Positions 41,987-49,921 of a stretch of 64,000 nucleotides of DNA are shown piece after piece. Below the pieces are notes generated by a model. That model was not told the origin of the DNA. It worked only from the letters and a program-made list of their open reading frames with translations, and did not search any database. The position numbers and the translations under genes are program-made. Source of the DNA: Chitinophagaceae bacterium (GTDB lineage Bacteria > Bacteroidota > Bacteroidia > Chitinophagales > Chitinophagaceae); NCBI GenBank assembly GCA_013140985.1, contig JABFRU010000015.1:1-64000 (forward strand), in the 5' to 3' direction. How positions within the stretch are numbered: position 1 is the first letter of the stretch; each line of letters starts with the position of its first letter.

Positions 41987-42759
41987 TCATGAAGCGAACT
42001 GAAATAAAAAGGAGCTTTCAGCAAATGACTGCCATACCAACTGAACATTTCACCATCTACCAACATGATCTTTGTTTTGGGCAAATGCATTTGTAATTCA
42101 TCAATATGTTTTTGTTTAAAAGGGTAGGGTTCAGAGGAAAGAAGGAGAAGTTCTACGTTGTAAGTTTTAAGTTCATCAATTGCTATTTCGGGATATCTTG
42201 TTTTGTTTTTGAAGGTATTTTCAAAACCAGCTGCTTCAAGCATAGAATGAATGAATGTATCGCCGCCAACGGTCATGTATGGTTTTTGCCAGATGAGATA
42301 TGCTGTTCGAAGTTTGCTGTTTGATGTTTGAAGTTGAGAGAAGCTTTCCCTGGTTCGGTCATTTATTTCCTTAGCTTGTTTTACTCGCCCTGTTATTAAT
42401 CCTATTTGCTCTATCATGTGATAAGCATCATCCAGATTATTGACATCACTGACCCAGACCGGGAAATGTTTTTCCAACTCTTCTACTTGTTCTTTTACAT
42501 TCTCTTCTTTATTGGCAATGATGAGATCAGGTTGAAGTTGATGAATGATGTGTGGCTCTATTTGTTTGGTACCGCCCACTCTTGTTTTTATTTTGAACCA
42601 TTCAGCAGGATGCACACAAAATTTAGTGATGCCGGTCACTTCTTTATCCAGGCCTAAGTCAAATAATAATTCTGTTTGCGAAGGCACCAATGAAATAATG
42701 CGCTGCGGAGTTTGTGGAATAGAAACTTTTCTGCCTGTTTGATCGATAAATAAAGACAT
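41965..42759 (-). CDS. BtuF-like helical-backbone metal receptor (no signal peptide)
   Basis: The fold is a periplasmic-type solute-binding protein of the TroA/BtuF class: RIISLVPSQTELLFDLGLDKEVTGITKFC, then IIHQLQPDLIIANKEENVKEQV, the MIEQIGLITGR helix, YLIWQKPYMTVGGDTFIHSMLEAAGFEN and IMLVDGEMFSWYGSHLLKAP. No signal peptide or lipobox is seen at MSLFIDQTGRK, which is unusual for a transport receptor and suggests a cytoplasmic role or a mis-placed start. Cobalamin or iron-chelate ligands are typical of the fold. No ABC transporter gene is next to it and no cobalamin riboswitch was found upstream. Confidence 0.83.
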   Translation of the reverse strand: MSLFIDQTGRKVSIPQTPQRIISLVPSQTELLFDLGLDKEVTGITKFCVHPAEWFKIKTRVGGTKQIEPHIIHQLQPDLIIANKEENVKEQVEELEKHFPVWVSDVNNLDDAYHMIEQIGLITGRVKQAKEINDRTRESFSQLQTSNSKLRTAYLIWQKPYMTVGGDTFIHSMLEAAGFENTFKNKTRYPEIAIDELKTYNVELLLLSSEPYPFKQKHIDELQMHLPKTKIMLVDGEMFSWYGSHLLKAPFYFSSLHEEIKENR

Positions 42760-42841
42760 GCAACGATTTGCTGCAAATTACTAAAGGAAAAAAAGTCAGG
42801 GCTAAATGAAATGGTAAGGAAGGTTTTCGAAGTCCACCGTG

Positions 42842-42869
42842 CCTCCTGCTAAATTTGTTTAGCAGGAGG
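42842..42869. repeat. perfect 12-bp hairpin, four-base loop
   Basis: CCTCCTGCTAAA pairs with TTTAGCAGGAGG across TTTG. No T run follows on either strand, so it is not a standard terminator; it could block or protect transcripts of the downstream gene. Confidence 0.75.
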
Positions 42870-42892
42870 GGTTCCGGGATTAATTACTTTTC

Positions 42893-43024
42893 ATGGATTT
42901 GGACACGGTGACACTTGGATTTGGTCTTCAAGGAACTTGGATGGTTTTCTTCAATGGACGTTGGATCTTAACTGGTTTTTCTAAGGATTTGGTTTCGGTT
43001 TCTTTCTATTGGATATTGGACTAA
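42893..43024 (+). other. 43-codon ORF made of TTGGAT words, coding status unclear
   Basis: An ATG-to-TAA frame with MDLDTVTLGFGLQGTW as its start and FYWILD as its end. The DNA is built from repeated words (CTTGGATTTGG, CTTGGATGG, GTTGGATC, ATTGGATATTGG). The words resemble the low-complexity arms at 12797-12890. It may be a word array by chance open, not a gene. Confidence 0.3.
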
Positions 43025-43205
43025 ATGTGAGACAAAAATAGGCGTCGGTCTAAAGCCTTGCAAGAGAAAAACTGCCCGACTTTTTATAGTAAACTGACCT
43101 ATACTTTTTATGGCATTTACTATCACCGAAAATCCGTAATAATACGATAAATGTATCCTGGGAGCATTTTTGCACTGGCTCACAGTAATTTATAAGTACC
43201 TGCTG

Positions 43206-44564
43206 CTATTTGCCGAGGGACTGTATCACATCATATTTAGTAATGATATGGTAATTGCCACCTTCATCTTTTGAAAGTACTGCGCCATTCTCCCGGTTAA
43301 TCAAATGACTTAACTTTTCAACCGGTGTGTCATAAGCCACCAGGGGGAATGTTGGTTCGAGTACTTCCTGAACTTTTGCATGTTTGATATCAGGATTGTC
43401 AAATATTTTCTGAAACAAACCGCTTTCGCTGATAGCGCCAACAGGCCCGTTGCCATTCATTACAGGGATATGCTCAATGTCAAATTTTTTCATCAGCTCA
43501 ACAGCTTCAGAAACTGTTTGTGAAGGTTCGATCGTTATTAATTTTTTTGTTCCTCTTGCACTTACCACATCACGGAAAGTTTTTACATCAAGGAAACCTC
43601 TTTCGATCATCCACTGGTCATTGTATATTTTACCTACATAGCGACTGCCATGATCATGAAAGATGCAAACAACAAGATCATCCTTTTTCAACCGGTTTTT
43701 TAATTGCATTAATCCCTGTATGCAACTGCCGGCGCTGTATCCGCAAAACATTCCTTCATCTTTCGCCAGCTTTCTCGCCATGATAGCGCCATCTTTATCC
43801 GTTACCTGTTCAAAGTGATCGATGTATTGCATATCATAATTCTTCGGGACAAAATCTTCACCAAAACCTTCGCTGATATAAGGATGTACTTCATTCATAT
43901 CAACTTCGCCGGTCCGGAAATACTTTGTGAGCAATGAACCATAGACATCAATGGCCCATACCTGTATGTTTGGATTTTGTTCTTTTAAATATTTTCCTGT
44001 GCCAACAATTGTTCCCCCGGTACCTGCTGTGCAAACAAGATGAGTGATCTTTCCATCTGTTTGTTTCCATATCTCCGGCCCGGTTGATTCGTAATGCGCT
44101 AAACGATTAGCCAGGTTATCATATTGGTTCATATGATAGGAGTTAGGGATCTCCTTTGCCAATCTTGCCGCCACACTATAATAACTCCGTGGATCTTCAG
44201 GTAAAACATTGGTAGGGCAAACGATCACTTCTGCGCCAACTGCTTTCAGTATATCTGCTTTTTCTTTGGATTGTTTATCAGTAGTAACAAAAACGCATTT
44301 ATATCCTTTTACACAGGCTGCCAGTGCAAGACCCATTCCTGTATTACCGGAAGTGCCTTCAATGATAGTGCCACCCGGTTTTAACTTGCCTTCCTGCTCG
44401 GCTACTTCCACCATTTTTAGTGCCATGCGGTCTTTGATAGAATTACCGGGATTGAAATAATCAACTTTCGCTAATACAGTACAAGGAAAGTCTTTAGTGA
44501 TCTTGTTGAGTCTTATCAGCGGAGTATTGCCGATCGTTTCAAGGATATTATTCTTTATGTCCAT
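43206..44564 (-). CDS. cystathionine beta-synthase
   Basis: PLP-dependent enzyme that joins serine (or O-acetylserine) and homocysteine, or makes cysteine. The fold II domain has GNSIKDRMALK with the PLP Lys44, SGNTGMGLALAACVKGY and the GTGGTIVGTGKYLK phosphate loop. Two CBS domains occupy about 340-452 (EAVELMKKFDIEHIPVM and PVEKLSHLINRENGAVLS), the usual regulatory tail. There is no N-terminal heme domain. The gene is single and its promoter region holds a half word repeat. Confidence 0.93.
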   Translation of the reverse strand: MDIKNNILETIGNTPLIRLNKITKDFPCTVLAKVDYFNPGNSIKDRMALKMVEVAEQEGKLKPGGTIIEGTSGNTGMGLALAACVKGYKCVFVTTDKQSKEKADILKAVGAEVIVCPTNVLPEDPRSYYSVAARLAKEIPNSYHMNQYDNLANRLAHYESTGPEIWKQTDGKITHLVCTAGTGGTIVGTGKYLKEQNPNIQVWAIDVYGSLLTKYFRTGEVDMNEVHPYISEGFGEDFVPKNYDMQYIDHFEQVTDKDGAIMARKLAKDEGMFCGYSAGSCIQGLMQLKNRLKKDDLVVCIFHDHGSRYVGKIYNDQWMIERGFLDVKTFRDVVSARGTKKLITIEPSQTVSEAVELMKKFDIEHIPVMNGNGPVGAISESGLFQKIFDNPDIKHAKVQEVLEPTFPLVAYDTPVEKLSHLINRENGAVLSKDEGGNYHIITKYDVIQSLGK

Positions 44565-44596
44565 AGCAAGCGTTGATGGGCAAAGGTAAGAAAAGA

Positions 44597-44620
44597 GAAT
44601 GGTGAACGGTCAATGACAAT
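44597..44620. repeat. half-copy of the GGTGAACGGTCAATG word repeat
   Basis: GAATGGTGAACGGTCAATGA uses the same words as the inverted repeat at 30303-30383, but no matching right arm is present here. Confidence 0.6.
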
Positions 44621-44783
44621 GATCTAACGTCCGCAATCAATCATGATGACAGAATTGTGCCGGTCTGTTTCTCGCTGGTAGCTATCGGCGGTAGATTGGG
44701 ACTGTTGGTTTCTTACCGCATGGAGAAGAAATGACGGGGAACAATAAAGACAAGATATAAGTTAAACCACACGGCTTATCATA

Positions 44784-44806
44784 ACCCTGCTTCCAGCGGG
44801 GTTTTT
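44784..44806 (+). terminator. plus-oriented hairpin with T run, no plus-strand gene before it
   Basis: AACCCTGCT / AGCGGGGTT (one mismatch, TCC loop) is followed by TTTTTA on the plus strand. It also follows the stop of the S41 gene on the minus strand, where no T run follows. It might end an unannotated plus-strand RNA in 44565-44784, or serve the S41 gene in a non-classical way. Confidence 0.45.
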
Positions 44807-46388
44807 ACTGTTTGATCTTCTCTAATGCTTTTTGAATAACAACATCATCACTGTTCAATACTTCATAATAACCAGCACCCCGCCACTTATAGCGGGCCAG
44901 TATTGCTTTCAGTCTTTGTTGGATCAATTCTTTTTCCCTGCCTTTTATTAAACCGGCCTCAATTGAATTACCTGGTTGTTTGATAAAGTCATTCCACAGA
45001 TCGGCAGCATTAAAACGCCGGGTAAAATCTGTTGCTGACTTGTATTGTTCCATTTGCTTTTTATTCTTCAAATAGTAATAGTAAGCAAAACTGCCCAGGT
45101 TGCTTCCTGCGATGAGGTTATTCAGTTGCTTCCCGTACAGTATTGTATCAATAGAAACAAATATGTCGGGCATGATACCGCCGCCGCCATACACGGTGTC
45201 TTTGCAAACCGTCAAAAAAACCTTGCCATTATTTACTTTATTTGAATCTTTAAAACGTAACTCACCGGTTGAATGACGTTCCCATAATTCATCCATATAG
45301 ACTTTTCTTCCTTTTTCATAAGATCGCTGAATGCTGCGGCCCAACGGGGTATAATATCTTGCGATGGTCAACCTGATAGCAGAACCATCACCCAATGGAA
45401 ACTGCTCCTGCACCAGGCCCTTACCAAAACTGCGGCGGCCAATAATAGTTGCCCTGCACCACTCCTGCAACGCACCTGCCACCACTTCGCTTGCACTGGC
45501 AGATAATTCATCCACCAATACAACCAGTTTGCCTTTTTCAAATAACCCTGGTCTTTTGCAGCGGTATTCTCTTTTTTTGTTGTTTACTCCTTCAGTATAG
45601 ACAATAAGTTTATCACCATCCAGAAATTCATCTGCTATATCAACTGCTTCGTCCATAAAACCACCTCCATTTTCTCTCAGGTCGAAAACGAGATCCTTCA
45701 GACCCTGCTTTTGCAATGTTTCAAGAGCCGACATGAATTCTTCATAACTATTCTCCGAAAATTTTTCGAGTTTGATATAGCCCGTTGTCTTATCCATCAT
45801 ATAAGCAGCATCTATCGCTGAAACAGGAATGGTATTTCGGGTAACCGTAACTAGTTGCTCTTTTCCATCTCTTAATAATTGCAAAATAACTTTTGATCCT
45901 TTGGAACCCTTGATAAAATTCTTTATCTCATCTCTACTTCTGTTCTTTCCGGCCAGCAGGCTGTCATTTACTTTAATGATTTTATCACCGATCTGCAATC
46001 CGGCTTTTTCACCTGGTCCCCCGGAAATTACATGAACGATGTTTATTGTATCAGCAAATACACTGAATTCAATACCAATTCCATCGAACTTTCCTTCCAG
46101 ATCTTCATTGGCCTCCTGTAGTTGAACGGGTGGCAGATAAAGAGAATGCGGATCAAGTTCATTTATCATTTCCTCTATAGCTTTTCCCTGCAGGGAATCT
46201 GTCATCACCGAATCAACATATCTAAGCCTTATCAGATCAAGGGCTTTTTGTAAAGTGCCCCGGCTATTGGAGCCAAAGAATTGTCCCCCATGCTTATTGC
46301 CCATCTTATATCCCAATAACATTCCAATGATCAGTACAACAGAAAAGATCAGCGGAAGCCAAACTTGCAATTTTTTATTACCCATCAT
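44805..46388 (-). CDS. S41 (CtpA/Prc-type) peptidase with PDZ domain
   Basis: One N-terminal membrane helix or signal anchor (about 8-26, VWLPLIFSVVLIIGMLLGY), then a helical region, a PDZ domain at about 90-180 (IGIEFSVFADTINIVHVISGGPGEKAGLQIGDKIIKVN) and the protease core. The catalytic serine is in VDELSASASEVVAGAL and the lysine in GRRSFGKGLVQEQFP, the S41A Ser-Lys pair. A C-terminal extension of about 120 residues follows. It should be a membrane-anchored periplasmic protease that trims C termini. Start is MM; ATG at 46385 is also possible. Confidence 0.93.
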   Translation of the reverse strand: MMGNKKLQVWLPLIFSVVLIIGMLLGYKMGNKHGGQFFGSNSRGTLQKALDLIRLRYVDSVMTDSLQGKAIEEMINELDPHSLYLPPVQLQEANEDLEGKFDGIGIEFSVFADTINIVHVISGGPGEKAGLQIGDKIIKVNDSLLAGKNRSRDEIKNFIKGSKGSKVILQLLRDGKEQLVTVTRNTIPVSAIDAAYMMDKTTGYIKLEKFSENSYEEFMSALETLQKQGLKDLVFDLRENGGGFMDEAVDIADEFLDGDKLIVYTEGVNNKKREYRCKRPGLFEKGKLVVLVDELSASASEVVAGALQEWCRATIIGRRSFGKGLVQEQFPLGDGSAIRLTIARYYTPLGRSIQRSYEKGRKVYMDELWERHSTGELRFKDSNKVNNGKVFLTVCKDTVYGGGGIMPDIFVSIDTILYGKQLNNLIAGSNLGSFAYYYYLKNKKQMEQYKSATDFTRRFNAADLWNDFIKQPGNSIEAGLIKGREKELIQQRLKAILARYKWRGAGYYEVLNSDDVVIQKALEKIKQ

Positions 46389-46469
46389 AAACCTTTATTC
46401 AGTAATTTGACGCAAAATACTGGATTTGAACGGAACAGGTGAAGCAGTTGTATAATTCAACAATTCTTT

Positions 46470-47312
46470 ATGCCGGTTGTAAAACTCATCGCAGATTGCG
46501 GTGCTACAAAAGCAGAATGGTGTTTACTTAAAGAGGGTAAAAGCAAAACAATTTTTACACAGGGCATCAGCCCTTATTTTCTCAGTACAGAACAAATAAC
46601 TGACCTGCTGCAAAAGGAACTTAAACCAGTATTAAAAAATATTGGTATTGATGAAATTTATTACTATGGGACCGGTTGTGCTAATCCCAATAATGCAAAG
46701 TCAGTAAAAAAAGCGATCAGTAAAGTATTTGCCGGTGCAAAAATAGAAGTAACACATGACCTGATGGCAGCAGCAAGAGCTTTGTGCGGAAAACAAAAAG
46801 GCATTGCCTGTATTTTGGGCACCGGTTCCAATTCCTGTTATTATGATGGGAAAAAAATTGTAAAGAACAGCCCTGGTCTTGGATATGTGCTCGGCGATGA
46901 AGGGAGTGGCGCTTATCTTGGAAAAAAAGTGATACAGTATTATCTGTACGGAACTTTTGATGATGAACTGCGGGGAAGATTTGATCTTTCTTTTACTACC
47001 AATGCATCGGAGATACTGGAAAATGTTTACAAAAAACCATTGCCTAACAGATATCTTGCGGGTTTTTGCAAGTTCCTTGCTGAGAACAGGGGCCATTATA
47101 TGATCGAAAATATCATCGAAGACGGCCTGAACGATTTTTTCTTTAGCCATTTATGCAAATACAAAGAAATATGGACACTGCCGGTGAATTTTACTGGTGG
47201 AGTTGCATTTGGTTTTAAAGATGTGTTGCAGCAACTTTGCGACAGCTATGAATTTGAGCTGGGCAAAATAATGAAGAACCCGATGCAGGGATTGGCGGAA
47301 TACCACAGTTAA
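46470..47312 (+). CDS. BadF/BcrA-type N-acetylglucosamine / N-acetylmuramate kinase
   Basis: ASKHA fold sugar kinase. The N terminus shows the phosphate-1 loop LIADCGATKAEWCLL, then YYGTGCANPNN, THDLMAAARALCG, the phosphate-2 block ACILGTGSNSCYYDG and GYVLGDEGSGAYLGKKVI, all characteristic of the BadF/BcrA/NAGK family. It phosphorylates the 6-hydroxyl of aminosugars. It is nine bases upstream of murQ, so the natural substrate here is likely MurNAc or GlcNAc from peptidoglycan turnover (inference from context). A periplasm-to-cytoplasm sugar permease is not seen in the window. Confidence 0.9.
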   Translation: MPVVKLIADCGATKAEWCLLKEGKSKTIFTQGISPYFLSTEQITDLLQKELKPVLKNIGIDEIYYYGTGCANPNNAKSVKKAISKVFAGAKIEVTHDLMAAARALCGKQKGIACILGTGSNSCYYDGKKIVKNSPGLGYVLGDEGSGAYLGKKVIQYYLYGTFDDELRGRFDLSFTTNASEILENVYKKPLPNRYLAGFCKFLAENRGHYMIENIIEDGLNDFFFSHLCKYKEIWTLPVNFTGGVAFGFKDVLQQLCDSYEFELGKIMKNPMQGLAEYHS

Positions 47313-47321
47313 AAGCAGAGC

Positions 47322-48137
47322 ATGGCATTTAAAAAAATTACTGAACAACCAAGTTATTACCGGGAACTGGAAAAAATGCCGGTAAGAGAGTTGTTGGTGA
47401 ACATTAATCATGAAGATGCTACTGTGTCTGCTGCTGTGGCTAAGGCCATTCCGCAAATTGTAAAATTGGTAGAAGCGGCAGCGGATAAAATGCTGATGGG
47501 CGGACGTATGTTCTATATCGGTGCAGGTACCAGCGGAAGATTGGGAATTGTGGATGCAAGTGAATGCCCGCCTACGTATGGTGTTCCTTATGGACTGGTG
47601 ATAGGCATTATTGCAGGCGGTGAAAAAGCAATTACAACGGCAGTTGAATTTGCAGAAGATGATAAAGAACAGGGATGGAAAGACCTGCAAGCGCATAATG
47701 TCAGCGATAAAGATGTAGTGATCGGTATTGCAGCCAGCGGAACCACACCTTATGTGATCGGCGCATTGGAAGAATGCAGGAAAAATGGAATAATTACAGG
47801 AAGCATTTCATGTAATCCTGATTCACCGGTAAGTGCAGCAGCAGATTTTCCTATTGAAGTGGTGGTAGGACCAGAATTTGTGACCGGGAGTACCAGGATG
47901 AAAAGCGGTACTGCACAGAAATTAGTCTTGAATATGATCTCCACTACCATCATGATCCAATTAGGAAGGGTAGAGGATAATAAAATGGTGAATATGCAAC
48001 TCACCAATGATAAACTGGTTGACCGGGGTACCCAAATGCTGATGGAAAGGGTAAAGATGAATGATTATGAAAAAGCAAAAGAGCTTTTATTGAAATACGG
48101 CAGCGTAAAAAAGGCCGCTGATTCTTTCTCCAAATAA
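47322..48137 (+). CDS. murQ: N-acetylmuramic acid 6-phosphate etherase
   Basis: MurQ removes the lactate ether of MurNAc-6-P to give GlcNAc-6-P in cell-wall recycling. The SIS fold shows YIGAGTSGRLGIVDASECPPTYG with the catalytic Glu81, VIGIAASGTTPYVIGAL for phosphate binding and VTGSTRMKSGTAQKLVLNMIST, the family signature. At 271 residues it is about 25-30 shorter than E. coli MurQ, with most of the loss at the C terminus. Together with the kinase upstream it forms a salvage pair. Confidence 0.94.
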   Translation: MAFKKITEQPSYYRELEKMPVRELLVNINHEDATVSAAVAKAIPQIVKLVEAAADKMLMGGRMFYIGAGTSGRLGIVDASECPPTYGVPYGLVIGIIAGGEKAITTAVEFAEDDKEQGWKDLQAHNVSDKDVVIGIAASGTTPYVIGALEECRKNGIITGSISCNPDSPVSAAADFPIEVVVGPEFVTGSTRMKSGTAQKLVLNMISTTIMIQLGRVEDNKMVNMQLTNDKLVDRGTQMLMERVKMNDYEKAKELLLKYGSVKKAADSFSK

Positions 48138-48139
48138 AT

Positions 48140-48252
48140 AGTTTAAAAATTTAACGGTTTAAAGGTTTAATGTTTCGTGTTTTACGGAGAGTTTTCGCCA
48201 TAACGGGAACTCAACTTTTAAACCTTTGAACTTTTGAACCTTTAAACTGTTT
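48140..48252. repeat. word-type inverted repeat (GGTTTAAAGGTTTAA)
   Basis: The left arm 48140-48175 and right arm 48211-48252 use the words GTTTAAAGG, GGTTCAAAAG and TTTAAAC, as at 26325-26466. It lies directly after the murQ stop. Confidence 0.8.
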
Positions 48253-48277
48253 TATCTTTGTCCTGTAGCGATTGTTT

Positions 48278-48844
48278 ATGCAAGACATTGAGCCTTTTTA
48301 TAACTGGCGGCATATTTATACAAGTGAGGAAGACCAGCGGTCACCTTTTTTTGGAAGAACTTATTCTGAATTCGAATTCTCCCAAACGGTATATAATTTT
48401 TATATCCATCCGCAATGGGATGATTTTGGGAGCCGCACACTATACCTGAAAGTATTGCTGGCCGATTATGAAGAAAAATATGCAGTGATCGAACTGATCG
48501 GTGAATGGAACGATGCCATTGAGAATGATATCATGGAATTAAAGCGGGAGGTGCTGGAAAAATTCCTATTTGAAGGGATCCATAAATTCATTCTCATCGG
48601 GGAAAATGTACTCAATTATCACAGCGATGGCCGGGATTATTATGAGGAATTATATGAAGAATTATCGGATGAGAATGGTTGGGTCGTTTGTCTGAATATG
48701 CCGGAACAAACTCAGTATGATTTCAAAAAAGCCCGTCTGAACCAGTATGTCGAATTGATTGAATTGGATAACTGGAGGACCTATAAGCCCTTTCATTTAT
48801 TTAAAAAAATAGACGGAGAATTGATGGCAAGGCTGGGGAATTAG
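48278..48844 (+). CDS. conserved protein of unknown function before sdhC
   Basis: ATG at 48278 is preferred to the in-frame TTG two codons upstream. The 188-residue acidic protein starts MQDIEPFYNWRHIYTSEEDQRSPFFGRTYSEFEF and contains IHPQWDDFGSRTLYLKVLLADYEEKYAVIELIGEWNDAIENDIMELKREVL, the YHSDGRDYYEELYEEL block and ends FHLFKKIDGELMARLGN. No signal peptide or TM segment, so it is cytoplasmic. I believe homologues sit near respiratory genes in Chitinophagaceae (from memory, not checked). It is 76 bases before sdhC on the same strand, though sdhC may have its own promoter. Confidence 0.8.
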   Translation: MQDIEPFYNWRHIYTSEEDQRSPFFGRTYSEFEFSQTVYNFYIHPQWDDFGSRTLYLKVLLADYEEKYAVIELIGEWNDAIENDIMELKREVLEKFLFEGIHKFILIGENVLNYHSDGRDYYEELYEELSDENGWVVCLNMPEQTQYDFKKARLNQYVELIELDNWRTYKPFHLFKKIDGELMARLGN

Positions 48845-48880
48845 GCCAAGAATCGTTTTTCTAATATGGCGTTCCGATAG

Positions 48881-48888
48881 TACTTTTG
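48881..48888 (+). promoter_or_regulatory. TACTTTTG, candidate -7 box for sdhC
   Basis: Matches TAnnTTTG, 32 bases before the sdhC ATG. A T-rich -33-like stretch (GTTTTTC) is about 20 bases upstream. Confidence 0.45.
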
Positions 48889-48919
48889 CAGTAATTGATT
48901 ATCCCCTATAACTGCATTT

Positions 48920-49591
48920 ATGAAATGGTCTGAAATGTTCACCTCTTCAGTTGGCAAAAAGTGGGTGATGGCTTTGACAGGTATCTTTCTTATTCTTTTC
49001 CTTATTGTTCATGTGAGCCTCAATGCCTGCATCTGGGCAAATGACAACGGCAAAATGTTTTTGGACGGCGCCCATTTTATGGGAAGCAATATTGTACCCC
49101 GCATATTGGAAGTAGGGTTGATGTTTGGTTTCCTGTTGCACATCATCCAGGGAATAATGCTTGAATTTCAAAACCGCAGCAAAAGGAAAAAGGGTTATGC
49201 AGTAGCCATGGGTAATAAAGGCAGCAAATGGTATAGCCGCAGCATGGGATTATTAGGCACATTGATATTGATCTTCCTTATCATACATCTTTCTCATTTC
49301 TGGGTACCGAACAGGAGCAACCAGGGTTGGTTATTAGGGGAAGAGATCAACCTGTATGAGAAAATGAGATTTACTTTCCAGGAAGAATGGGTGGTAATTG
49401 TATATGTATTGGGATGTATTTCGCTTGCATGGCATTTATTGCATGGTTTTCAAAGTGCATTCAGAACGATCGGTGTTAGAAATAAAAAGTATTTGCATTT
49501 ATTAAATGCAACGGGCATTGCGTTCTCGGTCATTGTGCCATTGGCTTTTGCATTGATGCCGTTGAGTTTTTACTTTGGTTGGCTGAAATAG
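48920..49591 (+). CDS. sdhC: succinate dehydrogenase cytochrome b subunit
   Basis: Single membrane anchor of a B-type succinate:quinone oxidoreductase. Five hydrophobic segments are visible, with heme-ligand-type His in LIVHVSLNACIW, FLLHIIQGIMLEFQ, IFLIIHLSHFW and ISLAWHLLHGFQSAF. The start MKWSEMFTSSVGKKWVMALTGIFLILFLIVH is the family's usual form. It binds the quinone and diheme cytochrome b in the inner membrane. sdhA follows after 330 bases of repeats. Confidence 0.93.
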   Translation: MKWSEMFTSSVGKKWVMALTGIFLILFLIVHVSLNACIWANDNGKMFLDGAHFMGSNIVPRILEVGLMFGFLLHIIQGIMLEFQNRSKRKKGYAVAMGNKGSKWYSRSMGLLGTLILIFLIIHLSHFWVPNRSNQGWLLGEEINLYEKMRFTFQEEWVVIVYVLGCISLAWHLLHGFQSAFRTIGVRNKKYLHLLNATGIAFSVIVPLAFALMPLSFYFGWLK

Positions 49592-49654
49592 CAGGCTGGC
49601 AGGGAATAGCAAGTAGCGAGTAGAGGGAAGAGTATGTAAGTGGGAAAATTCTTA

Positions 49655-49822
49655 GAGTCCCGTAGGGACTCAATATTGGTAGCCCCGGATGCAATCCGGG
49701 GAAACCAATGATAAAATTTCCCCGAACCCCGTAGGGGTTCAATATTGATGAATAGAATTACAGGACGATGAAGAGTCCCGACGAAGCGAAGCTTGTCGGG
49801 ATGCTGACCAAAGCGTCAGCAT
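49655..49822. repeat. cluster of five hairpin units (REP-like) between sdhC and sdhA
   Basis: GAGTCCC-GTA-GGGACTC (49655-49671); CCCCGGAT-GCA-ATCCGGGG with flanking ATTGGT / ACCAAT (49675-49709); GAACCCC-GTA-GGGGTTC (49724-49740); TCCCGAC / GTCGGGA (49776-49801); ATGCTGAC / GTCAGCAT (49801-49822). Units one and three share the GTAGGG core and the following AATATTG. They resemble dispersed REP-type elements common in environmental Bacteroidota (from memory). The rest of the gap (49592-49654 and 49823-49921) shows nothing clear. Confidence 0.85.
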
Positions 49823-49921
49823 GCGACGCAACGAAGACGATCAGGGGGCTGAAGCTGGGAACATAACCCTTTGACAAGCTCTTGGTGGCAAATAAATTTA
49901 TATCAAAGTAATCAGTGGTAT

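Larger units (their letters stand above)
42760..43205. other. 446-base gene-free region upstream of the BtuF-like gene
   Basis: Contains the perfect hairpin at 42842-42869, a run of TTGGAT words (42893-43024) with a possible 43-codon plus-strand ORF, and otherwise no clear gene. It must hold the BtuF-like promoter and the 3' end of the CBS transcript. Confidence 0.6.

Noticed and set aside
42760-43205. Cobalamin riboswitch or tmRNA/RNase P gene upstream of the BtuF-like gene
   Set aside because: No B12-box-like core, tRNA-like end or T-loop was found; the hairpin there is a simple 12-bp palindrome.
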